This document shows, piece by piece, positions 25,901 to 34,074 of a DNA stretch of 59,701 nt. Origin of the DNA: Streptomyces sp. CB01580. GTDB taxonomy: Bacteria > Actinomycetota > Actinomycetes > Streptomycetales > Streptomycetaceae. The notes under the pieces are model-generated. The model was not told the origin of the DNA and made no database searches. It saw only the letters and a list, made by a program, of their open reading frames with translations. Made by a program: the position numbers and the translations under genes. The number at the start of each line of letters is the position of its first letter. The stretch's first letter is position 1. Where the stretch lies: contig NZ_LIXJ01000039.1 in assembly GCF_001905795.1 (NCBI RefSeq), positions 1-59,701 of the forward strand, in the 5' to 3' direction.

Positions 25901-28811
25901 TGATCGAGCTCATGTGCAGGTCGTCCAGGAGGCTGCTGTTGTCGTCGACCAGCTCGGGCGGCAGCTCCGCCCGTTCGGCGACCAGGGCGCGCAGCACGTC
26001 GAGCGCCGGCACCCCGGCCGAGCCGCCGGCCTCTGCGGTGACGCCGTCGCCGGCGTCCTCGGCCTGGGGGCCGCGTGTGGCGGGCAGGGCGACGTCGGGC
26101 GCCTGCTCGCAGGGGTTGGCCAGGAAGCTGAACTCGGCGCCGACCTCCAGCGGCCGGGTCAGCCGGTCGTTGAAGAGCCGTTCGTGGATGAGCGGGGCGC
26201 CCAGCACATAGGCGGCGCCGACGACCTGGAGCAGTCCGCGCAGGGACTCGTCGTCGGTGTTGAGGGCGACAGCCGGTACGTCGGCGGTGGCCGCCGCCAT
26301 GCCGGCGAGCACCCGGCCGGGGCCGACCTCGACGAACAGGTCGACGTCGCGGGCGGCCGACCGCACCGCCTGGGTGAACAGCACCGGGTCGGTGATCTGC
26401 TGTTGCAGCAGCTTGGACAGGTCGGTGTCGCTCTCCAGTGCTCCGCCGGTGACGGTGGAGACGACCCGGCGGTTCACCTCGTCCAGGCGCACCCCGGCGA
26501 GCCAGTCGCCGAAGGCGTCGGCGGCCGGAGCGACCAGGGGCGAGTGGAAGGCGTGCGAGACCGCGAGGCCGGTGCAGGCGACACCGGCCCGGCCGGCCCG
26601 TTCGGTGACAGCGGCGATGGCGTCGACGGTTCCGGCGACGACGGTCTGTTGGGGGCCGTTGTAGCCGGAGATGACGACGGGCAGCTCTTCGATGAGTTCC
26701 CCGGCCTGCTCGGGGGTGGCGGCCAGCGAGGCCATGGTGCCCGAGGCGCTGTGCGCGGCCATGGCCGCTCCCCGGACCCGGGCCGCCGCCAGCAGGGTGG
26801 TGGAGTCCAGGGCGCCCGCCCAGTGCAGGGCGGAGAGTTCGCCGAGGCTGTGGCCGACGGCGACGTCGGCCTCGATGCCGAGCGCGTCCAGGACGCGCAG
26901 TCCGGCGGTGGAGCCGGTGACGATGCGGGGCTGGGCCACGTCCGTGGCGACCATGTCGCCGGTGGTGGGCAGCTCGGCCCGCCGGTACACGTCGGCGGCC
27001 TCGGTGAAGCGGCGGGCGAGCGCGCCACCGCCGGTCGAGGTGCCCGAGCCCTGGCCCGGGAAGAGGAAGCCGATGCGGGCGGTGTCCCTCGCCCGGCCGA
27101 GGAAGGCACGGCCGTCGGGGGAGAGCGCGATGTCTCCGTCCGTGTCCGGCGTCTCGGCCAGCCGTCGCAGCCGCAGTTCGGCATCCTCCGGTGAGGTGAC
27201 GACGGCGGCCGCCCGATAGGGGAGTTCGCGCAGTTCGCGCTGGAGGACGGCGGCCAGGTCGGCGAGCTGGGCGTAGGAGACCTTGGCGGCGAAGTCGGCT
27301 ACTTGGGTGAGGCGTTCCTTGAGCGCCTGCGGTGACGCGGCGTCCAGGAGCAGCAGTTCGGCGTCCTGGAGCGAGTTGGCCAGGGTGGTGGCGCGGCGGC
27401 TGGTGGTCCGGCGTCCCACGGGGGCGGCCTTGTCGAGGACGACATGGGTGTTGATCCCGCCGAATCCCATGGCGGTGATCCCGGCGCGCAGCGGTGTGCC
27501 GCTGGGCCAGGCCTCCGCCTTGCGCAGTACCCGCAGGTTGGCCGACTCGTCGGTGAGCAGCTCGTGCGGGTCGACGCAGCCGATGGCGGGCGGCAGCATC
27601 TCGGCGTCCAGGGCCATCGTGGCCTTGATCAGTCCGGCGATTCCGGCGGCGGCCTTGGTGTGGCCGATCATGCCCTTGATGGAGCTGATGACGGCGGTGG
27701 GGGCGTGGGGGTCGGCCTGGGCGCGGGCGCCCATGATCGCCCTGAGCTCGGTCGCGTCGCCGACGGCGGTGCCGGTGCCGTGGCCCTCGAAGAGCGGGAC
27801 GGTGTCGATGCCGAAGCCGGCCCGTTCGTAGGCGCGGGCCATGGCGAGCTGGTAGCCGCTGACCTCGGGGCGGGTGATGCCGCCCTGTCCGTCGGAGGAG
27901 ATGCCCCAGCCGGCGATCGAGGCGTAGATACGGTGTCCCGCGGCGAGGGCGTCCTCCTCGCGCATCAGGACGACCATGCCGCAGCCCTCGCCGGGCCAGA
28001 AGCCGTTGGAGCCCCGGTCGTAGAGCCGCATCTCTTTTCTGGCGAGCGCTCCGGTCTTGGCGAAGCCGATGATCTCGAAGGGGTCGAGGGACAGGTCGAC
28101 GCCTCCGGCGACGGCGATGTCGAGGTCCCCGTTCAGCAGGGAGGCGGAGGCGGTGGTGACCGACAGGAGCGAGGACGAGCACGCGCCGTCGACGGTGTAT
28201 CCGCCGCCGTTGAGGTCGAAGTGGTTGCAGATCCGGCCGGCGATGGTGTTGGACAGGCCGCCCGCGAGGGTGTCCTCGTCGATGGCGGGGAACGGCTTCT
28301 TGTAGGCGTCCTCCACTCCTTCGAGGAACTCGCCGAGGCGCTCGTCGCTCCACTCCTGCCCCTTGAGGGCGTCGGCCAGCACCCGGCGTACGTAGGGCCA
28401 GCGCAGCCGCATCACGTTGGCGCGGGCGAACTCACCGGTGAGGGTGTTGCCGACGACGACGCCGGTGCGCTCCTTGGGGAGCCCCTCCCCGGCCGGGAAG
28501 CCCGCGTCGGCCAGCGCCCGGGTGGCGGTGTCGAGCGCGAGCCAGTGCGTGAGGTCGGTGGAGCGGTAGGTGCTGCCCGCGATGCGGTGGGCGATGCGGT
28601 CGAACTCCCACCCCTCCAGCACGGCGGCGTTACGGGCGTAGAACTTGTCGGGGACGGTGGGGTCCGGGTCGTAGTAGTCGTCCAGGCGCATCCGCACGTC
28701 GGGCAGCCGGCGGAAGGCCCGCCGCCCGGCGACCGCGTTCTCCCAGAGTTCGCGCGGGGTGGTGGCGTCGGGGTAGCTGCAGGACACGCCGACGATCGCG
28801 ATTCGGCTCAT
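22995..28811 (-). CDS. pksE: Enediyne iterative polyketide synthase PKSE
   Basis: 1938 residues with the complete PKSE architecture. KS: DGACSSS with Cys211, His344 (EGHGTGT) and His384 (GHTKAAAG). AT: GHSLGELSA with Ser655. ACP: DLHMSSITVGQ with phosphopantetheine Ser at 968/969. KR: TGGGKGI at 1202 and Tyr1346 in HYATANEW. DH: ADHLLDDTLLMP with His1476. C-terminal PPTase: ACDIEAV with Asp1823 and a WGAVECLRKAG motif. It builds the linear polyene precursor of the enediyne core on its own self-phosphopantetheinylated ACP. All catalytic residues I can check are present. The ATG overlaps the unbU stop (ATGA). Length matches SgcE and NcsE. Confidence 0.97.
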   Translation of the reverse strand: MSRIAIVGVSCSYPDATTPRELWENAVAGRRAFRRLPDVRMRLDDYYDPDPTVPDKFYARNAAVLEGWEFDRIAHRIAGSTYRSTDLTHWLALDTATRALADAGFPAGEGLPKERTGVVVGNTLTGEFARANVMRLRWPYVRRVLADALKGQEWSDERLGEFLEGVEDAYKKPFPAIDEDTLAGGLSNTIAGRICNHFDLNGGGYTVDGACSSSLLSVTTASASLLNGDLDIAVAGGVDLSLDPFEIIGFAKTGALARKEMRLYDRGSNGFWPGEGCGMVVLMREEDALAAGHRIYASIAGWGISSDGQGGITRPEVSGYQLAMARAYERAGFGIDTVPLFEGHGTGTAVGDATELRAIMGARAQADPHAPTAVISSIKGMIGHTKAAAGIAGLIKATMALDAEMLPPAIGCVDPHELLTDESANLRVLRKAEAWPSGTPLRAGITAMGFGGINTHVVLDKAAPVGRRTTSRRATTLANSLQDAELLLLDAASPQALKERLTQVADFAAKVSYAQLADLAAVLQRELRELPYRAAAVVTSPEDAELRLRRLAETPDTDGDIALSPDGRAFLGRARDTARIGFLFPGQGSGTSTGGGALARRFTEAADVYRRAELPTTGDMVATDVAQPRIVTGSTAGLRVLDALGIEADVAVGHSLGELSALHWAGALDSTTLLAAARVRGAAMAAHSASGTMASLAATPEQAGELIEELPVVISGYNGPQQTVVAGTVDAIAAVTERAGRAGVACTGLAVSHAFHSPLVAPAADAFGDWLAGVRLDEVNRRVVSTVTGGALESDTDLSKLLQQQITDPVLFTQAVRSAARDVDLFVEVGPGRVLAGMAAATADVPAVALNTDDESLRGLLQVVGAAYVLGAPLIHERLFNDRLTRPLEVGAEFSFLANPCEQAPDVALPATRGPQAEDAGDGVTAEAGGSAGVPALDVLRALVAERAELPPELVDDNSSLLDDLHMSSITVGQIVNQAAVQLGLTAAHVPTNFATATLAELAEALTTLAETGGAVPAPAPVVAGAAAWARPFAVELDEVPLSPPVLGEGNGTWELFTAQDHPFAQDVRSALENAAVGSGVLVCLPPACSREQIEHALNGARAALAGDRERRFVLVQHGRGAAGLAKTLHLEAPHLRTTVVHTPVADGAADRVAAEVAATTRFSEVHLAADGTRRVPVLRALPVRAERTEQVLKDSDVLLVTGGGKGITAECALAVTRQTGVKLAVLGRSDPALDEDLAANLRRMADSGATVRYAAADVTDPAGVAAAVAELTDALGPVTAVLHGAGRNEPASLTGLGMDDFHTTFAPKVDGLRTVLDAVGEENLKLLVTFGSIIGRAGLRGEAHYATANEWLADLTEKVARDHPDCRALCMEWSVWSGIGMGEKLSVVESLSREGIVPVSPDQGVEILLRLISDPDAPVVTVISGRTEGIGTVRRDLPPMPLLRFTGNPLVRYHGVELVTEAELNAGTDLYLADHLLDDTLLMPAVIGMEAMVQVASALTGRGDVPVIEGARFLRPIVVPPAGTTRIRIAATVTDTDTVDVAIHAEDTGFVAEHFRARLVYSGAAIPDGPPAQVGGGVPAAPLDPAADLYGGVLFQGERFQRLRRFHRAAARHVDADVAVAAPSGWFAGFLPDTLLLADPGMRDALMHGNQVCVPDATLLPSGIERLYPMAAGGDLPQEVRYCATERHRDGDTYVYDIAVRTADGAVVERWEGLTLHAVRKTDGSGPWVAPLLGSYLERTVEEVLGTHLDIAVEPDLPGAKECTDERRAATARTVQRALGESAEVRYRPDGRPELADDRRISAAHGLGVTLGVAAARTVACDIEAVRVRGAAAWAGLLGEHAELAAQVAKQTGETPDTAATRVWGAVECLRKAGLMAGVPLTLAPQDRADWVVLTAGGLRIATFVTALRDALEPAVLAFLAESPDGTAPRAAARTRS

Positions 28812-29956
28812 ACGGGCACCGCCGCCTTCTTCTTCTGCTGCGCCGCCGCTCGCATGGACGCGCACTTGCCGTGGAAGCAGGTGCCGTCCCGGCACGGGTC
28901 ACCGGTGCGGACCGCCGCGACCGCGGCCGCGTCCACGGGAGCGGGGGCGGGAGCGGTCGCGGGAGCCGGTACGGCGGCGAGCTGCTCCGCGGGCTCCGCC
29001 GGGGTCTGCTGTGCCGGGGCCCGTTGCGCCGGTTGGGCCACGGCCGGACGCTGCTTGGCGAGGAAGTGGAGACCCCACAGGAAACCGCCGCGGATGAGGC
29101 ACACCAGGGCGGTGGCGAAGAAGATGCCGTACGCGATGCCGAGCCCGGTCAGCAGTCCGTACATCGCCGCGACGCCCGCGCCGAAGGCGATCTGGGAGGA
29201 CCGCTTGGAGGGCGAGGTACCGGGGTCGGTGACCATGTAGTTCGTGAAGAGGATGAACGCTGTCCCGGTCATCATGCCCAGTGCCGAGGGGATGGCGGTT
29301 CCCAGGAGGAGGCCGCGGACGACGGCCTGGAGCGCGAAGCCGATCAGCCAGGCGCCGATCAGCCACATACGGCCCGTCAGTTTGGCGTTCAGCATGGTGC
29401 CGAGGACCAGGACGACCGCGGGCAGGGCCCAGTCGCCGGGGCCGTGCAGGTACTCCGTGAAGTGGTAGGGCGGGGCGATGCTGGCCCAGGGGAAGAGCAG
29501 CAGGATCACCGCGATGCCGAAGTTCGACGGGTTCATGTAGTGCCGCATGCGGCCCTTGAGCGGGGCGCGGAGCACCCACTTGGTGCCGACGGCGACGATG
29601 ACGCCGAAGACCATGACCCACACGCGGTCGTTGACGTACGTGAGCATGTTGACGGCGAGGCCGGTGATGTGCGCGGGGAAGAGGAATTCCACCATGCCCT
29701 TGAACCCGCGGCCCGCGAAGCGGGGTGCGCGCTTCTCACCGCGGGCGCTGACGGCCTCCAGCGCGATCTCCACCACGTAGGCGGTGAAGACTGCGATGAA
29801 CGGCCACAGCCAGGGCTGTTCGAAGCCGAGGACGGTGTATCCGAGGATGTTGAGGACGGAGATCGAGATCGCGAACCGGCGAAGTGCGGTGACGACCTTC
29901 ACGTCGTGCCGGGGCGCGGCGGCCCCGGGCGTTGCGGTTGCGGCAGACACGGTCAC
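28808..29956 (-). CDS. unbU: Enediyne cassette membrane protein UnbU
   Basis: 382 residues, GTG start overlapping the unbV stop (GTGA). About eight to nine hydrophobic segments, with LNPSNFGIAVIL-type wording (YMNPSNFGIAVILLLF) that links UnbU to the RnfD/NqrB-like membrane fold. The C-terminal 70 residues are Pro/Ala-rich and end in a cysteine-containing tail (RTGDPCRDGTCFHGKCASMR). UnbU (E5 in C-1027) belongs to the five-gene set conserved in all enediyne clusters, and its biochemical role is unknown. The cysteine-rich tail could bind metal or be redox active (inference). Confidence 0.93.
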   Translation of the reverse strand: MTVSAATATPGAAAPRHDVKVVTALRRFAISISVLNILGYTVLGFEQPWLWPFIAVFTAYVVEIALEAVSARGEKRAPRFAGRGFKGMVEFLFPAHITGLAVNMLTYVNDRVWVMVFGVIVAVGTKWVLRAPLKGRMRHYMNPSNFGIAVILLLFPWASIAPPYHFTEYLHGPGDWALPAVVLVLGTMLNAKLTGRMWLIGAWLIGFALQAVVRGLLLGTAIPSALGMMTGTAFILFTNYMVTDPGTSPSKRSSQIAFGAGVAAMYGLLTGLGIAYGIFFATALVCLIRGGFLWGLHFLAKQRPAVAQPAQRAPAQQTPAEPAEQLAAVPAPATAPAPAPVDAAAVAAVRTGDPCRDGTCFHGKCASMRAAAQQKKKAAVPV

Positions 29957-31881
29957 TTCTCCTTGGCATCGGCGCCGAGCTGGAGCGAGTGCCAGCCGGG
30001 GGTCAACTCGAGGTCCTGGTCGCGCACCTGGCCGGTGCGGTCACGCCAGGTCAGATGGGTCTGCATCGGTCCCTCGGCCTTCCGGCCGAGTCCGATGTGC
30101 ACGTCCTGGCTGCGCTTACCGGAGTGGCCGCTGCCGCCGTCGACGCGGCCCAGGCGGGTGCTGCCGTCGGGCAGGGTCACGGTGACCTGCGCGCCGATCA
30201 CGGGCGAACCGGCCGCGTCGGTGAGTTTGAGCCCCAGGAAGCCGCCGGGGTCCGGGCTCACGTTGTGGTAGAAGACGGGGTCTTCCCACTGGCGGGCGAC
30301 GACCATGTCGAGGCGTCCGTCACCGTCGGCGTCGCCGGTGGCGATGCCCCGGCTGGGCACGGGCACGGCCATGCCGAGCTGTTCGGACAGGTCGCTGTAT
30401 GCCTTGCCGTCCTTGTTCTTCGCGAAGAAGCGCATGTGCTGGTTGCCGGCGAGGTCGTCGCCCTCCTGCATGTTGGGCCAGAAGTAGGGGTGTTTGACCA
30501 GCTCGTCGTTGGCGGTGGCGAGTTCCTGGAGCTGTGCCCAGCGGTTGCGCTTGCCCTTGACGAAGCCGACGGCCTGGGCGATCTCCTGGACGCCGTCGTT
30601 GTCGAAGTCGCCCATCTTCACGTCCCAGCCCCATCCGGACCAGGCGAGGTGGAGCGGGGCGCTCTCGTCCTTGTACGGGGCGACGCCGTCCCGGAATTGG
30701 GATCGCAGCTCGGCCTTGTCCTTGGCCGTCGCCATGAAGGCGAAGTTCGACTCCTGGATACCGAACGACGTGGTGATGTTGGAGACGAACGCGTCGTACA
30801 TGCCGTCGTTGTCCAGGTCGGCGAAGTCGATGCCCATGCCCTTGAAGGAGGTGCGGCCGATCTCCTTGGACTTGGGGATGGTCGCCGTGTGCTCGGCCTT
30901 GACCTCGCGGAACTTGAACTTTCCGGGCTTCGACTCGTTGTGGAGGAGCGCGGAGGTCCCGAAGTCGTGTCCGAGGTACAGCTCGGGAAGCTGGTCGCCG
31001 TCCAGGTCCATGGCGGAGGCCGCGAGCGTCCAGCCCCGGTCGATGCCCTCGGGCAGGACGCCCTCCACTTGTTCGTAGCCGGTCGGGGTCCAGCGGAAGA
31101 AGTGGCCGCCGCCGCCGTTCTGGGCGTGCGACAGCGAGTCGTTCATCGTCACCCCACCGTCCACGGTGTCGTCCAGGACGGGGCTGTCGGGGAAGTAGTT
31201 GCCGATGTAGATGTCGTTGTGTCCGTCGCCGTCGAAGTCGGCGACGGCCGCGGCGTTGGAGTTCCACAGCGGCCCGGTGTAGACGCTGCCGCCGTTGCCC
31301 GGGACCAGCTCGACGGGTTCGAAGCGCTCCGCGGTCATCGGCAGCGGGTCCTGCCCGGTCCCCTTCTTCGCCTGGAAGATGACCGGGGTGCGACCCCAGT
31401 AGTAGACGAGAAGGTCGGTCAGGCCGTCCTCGTTGAAGTCGCCGGGGACACAGCCGATCGGAGCCATGCTGTCGCTCTTGGGCAGCGGCGCCGGGTCGAG
31501 CACGAACGGGGCGTACGAGGGACTCGGCCGTCCGGGCACCGGCGCGGGTGTGATCACGACCTGGTCGATCTGCGGGTCGGTGATGCACAGGTCGTTGGGC
31601 AGCCCGTCACCGTTGATGTCGCTCATGGCGACGCCCGAGCCCACCGAGGAGATCCACGCCTCGATGTGCTTGTACGCCTTGTTCACCTTGCGTACGCTCT
31701 GCCTTTTGTATCCCCCCGGCATGGCTATCGCCAGCGGCTCGAATGAGAAATTCTTCGCCAGTTCAGCTTTTTCGGAGGCGCTGGATTCGCTCGGATTCAC
31801 CGCGTAGAAAGTGCCGACCATGAGGATCAGTGCGATGAGCCCGGGGGTCTGCTTCCGCAGCCAGGTAATTGGATGTGTCAT
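29953..31881 (-). CDS. unbV: Enediyne cassette protein UnbV (CRTAC1-like)
   Basis: 642 residues. Residues about 14-32 form one hydrophobic anchor or uncleaved signal (LIALILMVGTFYAV). Seven calcium-loop-like FG-GAP/VCBS motifs follow: DINGDGLPND, DFNEDGLTD, DFDGDGHND, DLDGDQLPE, DLDNDGMYD, DFDNDGVQE and DADGDGRLD. The C terminus (GAQVTVTLPDGSTRLGRVDG, SQDVHIGLG) is the ASPIC/UnbV domain. This predicts an extracytoplasmic beta-propeller tethered to the membrane. UnbV (E4-type) is conserved in enediyne clusters with unknown function. It is 14 bp after a DUF1702 gene and coupled to unbU. Confidence 0.94.
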   Translation of the reverse strand: MTHPITWLRKQTPGLIALILMVGTFYAVNPSESSASEKAELAKNFSFEPLAIAMPGGYKRQSVRKVNKAYKHIEAWISSVGSGVAMSDINGDGLPNDLCITDPQIDQVVITPAPVPGRPSPSYAPFVLDPAPLPKSDSMAPIGCVPGDFNEDGLTDLLVYYWGRTPVIFQAKKGTGQDPLPMTAERFEPVELVPGNGGSVYTGPLWNSNAAAVADFDGDGHNDIYIGNYFPDSPVLDDTVDGGVTMNDSLSHAQNGGGGHFFRWTPTGYEQVEGVLPEGIDRGWTLAASAMDLDGDQLPELYLGHDFGTSALLHNESKPGKFKFREVKAEHTATIPKSKEIGRTSFKGMGIDFADLDNDGMYDAFVSNITTSFGIQESNFAFMATAKDKAELRSQFRDGVAPYKDESAPLHLAWSGWGWDVKMGDFDNDGVQEIAQAVGFVKGKRNRWAQLQELATANDELVKHPYFWPNMQEGDDLAGNQHMRFFAKNKDGKAYSDLSEQLGMAVPVPSRGIATGDADGDGRLDMVVARQWEDPVFYHNVSPDPGGFLGLKLTDAAGSPVIGAQVTVTLPDGSTRLGRVDGGSGHSGKRSQDVHIGLGRKAEGPMQTHLTWRDRTGQVRDQDLELTPGWHSLQLGADAKEK

Positions 31882-31895
31882 GCGACGGCGCCTTT

Positions 31896-32864
31896 CTATG
31901 TGTGCGGAACGGAACTGATGGCGGCGGCGATGTGCCGCCGCCAGGTCTCGAAGGCCGGGATCTCCCCGCCTTCGCAGCCAGCGGGCCTCGAATCGATGCA
32001 CACCCGCGCCGCTTCCTCGGGGGTACGGCCGCCGCACAGGACCCGGGCGGCGAGGTGGGTGTGGGCGGTCGTCGTCCCCGCCCGTTCCCGGGCCTCGCAG
32101 GCGAACGCGGAGCCCTGAACGAGACTCGGCCGGTGCGTACCCGCGTGCTCGGCGAAGCGCAGCAGCTCGTCCTCGTCGGCGCAGCCCGCATAGGTGCAGG
32201 CGAGCCCGGCGCCGGCGTACATGTCGCCGTGACGGTGGGCGGGATAGGCGTCGATCAGCTCGGCGACGACGTCGGGGTCGGCGCCGCCGACGAACCACAG
32301 GGCGCGGCCGATGCCCTGGTCGATGACGCGGGCGCTGTAGGCGTCCGGCCCTCCCTTCCAGCTGAAGGGGTGTTCCAGGGCCGGGTTGCGGACGTAGGCG
32401 TCGGTCTTGAAGTACGCCTGGTGGAAGCCGTACCCGTCCAGGATCAGCCAGCGCAGCACCGGGTCGGTACCGCTCACGTCGGGCCACATGAACCTCGGCA
32501 GTCTGGCCATCGCCCAGCCGACGCCGACGTAGATCATGTAGTTGTGGTGCCGGCCCCTGCCCTCCAGGATTCCGGTCAGCCGCTTGTCGCCGCCCGTCAG
32601 CGAGTCGAGCATGACGGCGCCCATTCCGGCGCCCTCGTACGCGAACCCGCGGAAGGCCCGGGGAACCGTCTCCAGCCACTCGGCCGCCTGGTCCGCGGAG
32701 CGTGCCTCGACCGCGTAGGCGTATCCCTGGAGGAAGCTCGTCCCGACAGTTTCCAGCTGTTGTTTCGCCTCCGCGTTCTTGACATGGAACTTGCGTGTTT
32801 CCATTTTCGTTTCCCGGAAATTGGGCGTGAGGACTCGGCGCCTCAGCGCACGCAAGATGGACAC
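31896..32864 (-). CDS. unbL: DUF1702 enediyne cassette protein (UnbL-type)
   Basis: 322 residues from the GTG at 32864 (GAGGGG about 13 bp upstream). DUF1702 hallmarks: FRGFAYEGAGMGAVMLDSL, NYMIYVGVGWAMARLPR, LILDGYGFHQAYF, DQGIGRALWF and a closing ETWRRHIAAAI. UnbL belongs to the conserved warhead cassette (E3-type); function unknown. The intact neighbour at 32958 is a paralogue and a third, decayed copy lies at 16905-17352. It sits 14 bp before unbV in the same operon. Confidence 0.9.
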   Translation of the reverse strand: MSILRALRRRVLTPNFRETKMETRKFHVKNAEAKQQLETVGTSFLQGYAYAVEARSADQAAEWLETVPRAFRGFAYEGAGMGAVMLDSLTGGDKRLTGILEGRGRHHNYMIYVGVGWAMARLPRFMWPDVSGTDPVLRWLILDGYGFHQAYFKTDAYVRNPALEHPFSWKGGPDAYSARVIDQGIGRALWFVGGADPDVVAELIDAYPAHRHGDMYAGAGLACTYAGCADEDELLRFAEHAGTHRPSLVQGSAFACEARERAGTTTAHTHLAARVLCGGRTPEEAARVCIDSRPAGCEGGEIPAFETWRRHIAAAISSVPHT

Positions 32865-32957
32865 CCGAAAAACCGCCCCTCGATCCTTTGCCTGAATTTA
32901 CCGTTCGTTAGACGAAGATATTCGATACGGGTACCCGTGCGGCTACTCCAGGAATGC

Positions 32958-33941
32958 TCAACGGGTATGCGCGACAAGTTGTGCACGCACCGCGCGGCGC
33001 CAGAGTTCATAGGTCGGGACATCGCCTGCCGCACCCGGCGCGGGCGCGGCGTCGTCGGCGAGCGCGGCCGCGGCCTCGACGGTGATCCCGGCCAGCGCGT
33101 GCAGCGCGGTCCGGGTGTGCTCGGGCACGGTGGCGGAGAAGTGGCGGGCCTTCGCCGCGAAGACGGAGCCCTGCGCCACATGGCCGCTCAGCTCCCCGGC
33201 CTCGGCGCGCAGCGCGGTTAGTTCGTCGGCCGTGGAGCAGCCCGCGAAGGTGGCGGCGAGTCCCACGCCCGCCCACAGATCCGGCTCACGTTCGGAGGCG
33301 AACCTGCGCACGGCGGCGCTGACCTGCCCGACGTGCGCACCGTGGATGAACCACAGGGCGCGGCCGATGCCCTGGTCCACCGCCCGCCGGAAGTAGTCCG
33401 GGCGCCCCTCCCACGCGTAGGGGGTGTCCAGACGCTGGTCGTCGACCCAGCGGGCGGGGTCGAAGTAGGCACGGTCGAAGCCGTATCCGTCGACGGCGAG
33501 CCAGCTCATCGGCGGGTAGAACTCCTCGCCGTCGAGGTCGTCGGGCATGACCTTCTTCCACAGCGGCCGGGGCAGCTTGGCCATGGCGAAGCCGATGCCG
33601 ATGTAGTTGAGGAAGATGTGCCGCCGCCCGGCGCCCTGGAGCAGTTCCCGGGTGCGCCCGCCGCGGCCGGGCAGCGAGTCCCGGATGACCGAGGCCATGG
33701 TCGCGCCCTCGTACGCGAAGCCCTGCACCTCCCGGTCGACCAGCGACAGTCGCCGCTCGGTCTCCCACAGGTCCTTGGACTCGATGCCCCATTCGAAGCC
33801 GGTCACCACGGTCTGCGGGATGGTCTCCAGTTGCCTGGTGGCAGCGGTCTCGGCCACCGGGAAGCCGCGTCCGGCGAAGCTCACGTCACGCAGGGACGGA
33901 GCCATCAGAAGTCTGCGCAGAGAACCCGTTGCCGTTGCCAC
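32958..33941 (-). CDS. Second DUF1702 enediyne cassette protein
   Basis: 327 residues from the GTG at 33941 with GAGGAGG upstream. Same order of motifs as its neighbour: VQGFAYEGATMASVIRDSL, IFLNYIGIGFAMAKLPRP, LAVDGYGFDRAYFDPARWV, DQGIGRALWFIHGAHVG and TYELWRRAVRAQL. The two intact copies differ at many positions, so this is an old duplication, probably giving a hetero-oligomer or two distinct roles. It is the first gene of the unit that runs through unbL, unbV, unbU and pksE; 93 bp separate it from unbL. Confidence 0.88.
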   Translation of the reverse strand: MATATGSLRRLLMAPSLRDVSFAGRGFPVAETAATRQLETIPQTVVTGFEWGIESKDLWETERRLSLVDREVQGFAYEGATMASVIRDSLPGRGGRTRELLQGAGRRHIFLNYIGIGFAMAKLPRPLWKKVMPDDLDGEEFYPPMSWLAVDGYGFDRAYFDPARWVDDQRLDTPYAWEGRPDYFRRAVDQGIGRALWFIHGAHVGQVSAAVRRFASEREPDLWAGVGLAATFAGCSTADELTALRAEAGELSGHVAQGSVFAAKARHFSATVPEHTRTALHALAGITVEAAAALADDAAPAPGAAGDVPTYELWRRAVRAQLVAHTR

Positions 33942-34038
33942 GCGGTGCCTCCTCGGCCGGCCACCAGGCGGTGGCGAGGGTCTTATCGTCGGACGGCGGC
34001 GAAGAGCCGGGCATCTTCGGGAATGCGCATATGTCGTG

Positions 34039-34058
34039 CGCCCGGTCGTGACCGGGCG
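34039..34058 (-). terminator. Small hairpin after the membrane-protein gene
   Basis: CGCCCGGT-CGTG-ACCGGGCG forms a perfect 8-bp GC stem 17 bp beyond the stop of the membrane-protein gene. It would separate that gene from the DUF1702-unbV-unbU-pksE unit, though without a T-run. Confidence 0.4.
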
Positions 34059-34074
34059 GCGGGGCCGGATGCCG

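Noticed and set aside
22861..28353. A 1830-codon open frame overlapping pksE on the same strand
   Set aside because: It is an Arg/Pro/Gly-rich shadow of the PKSE frame caused by high GC; it contains no domain and the PKSE frame has all catalytic motifs.
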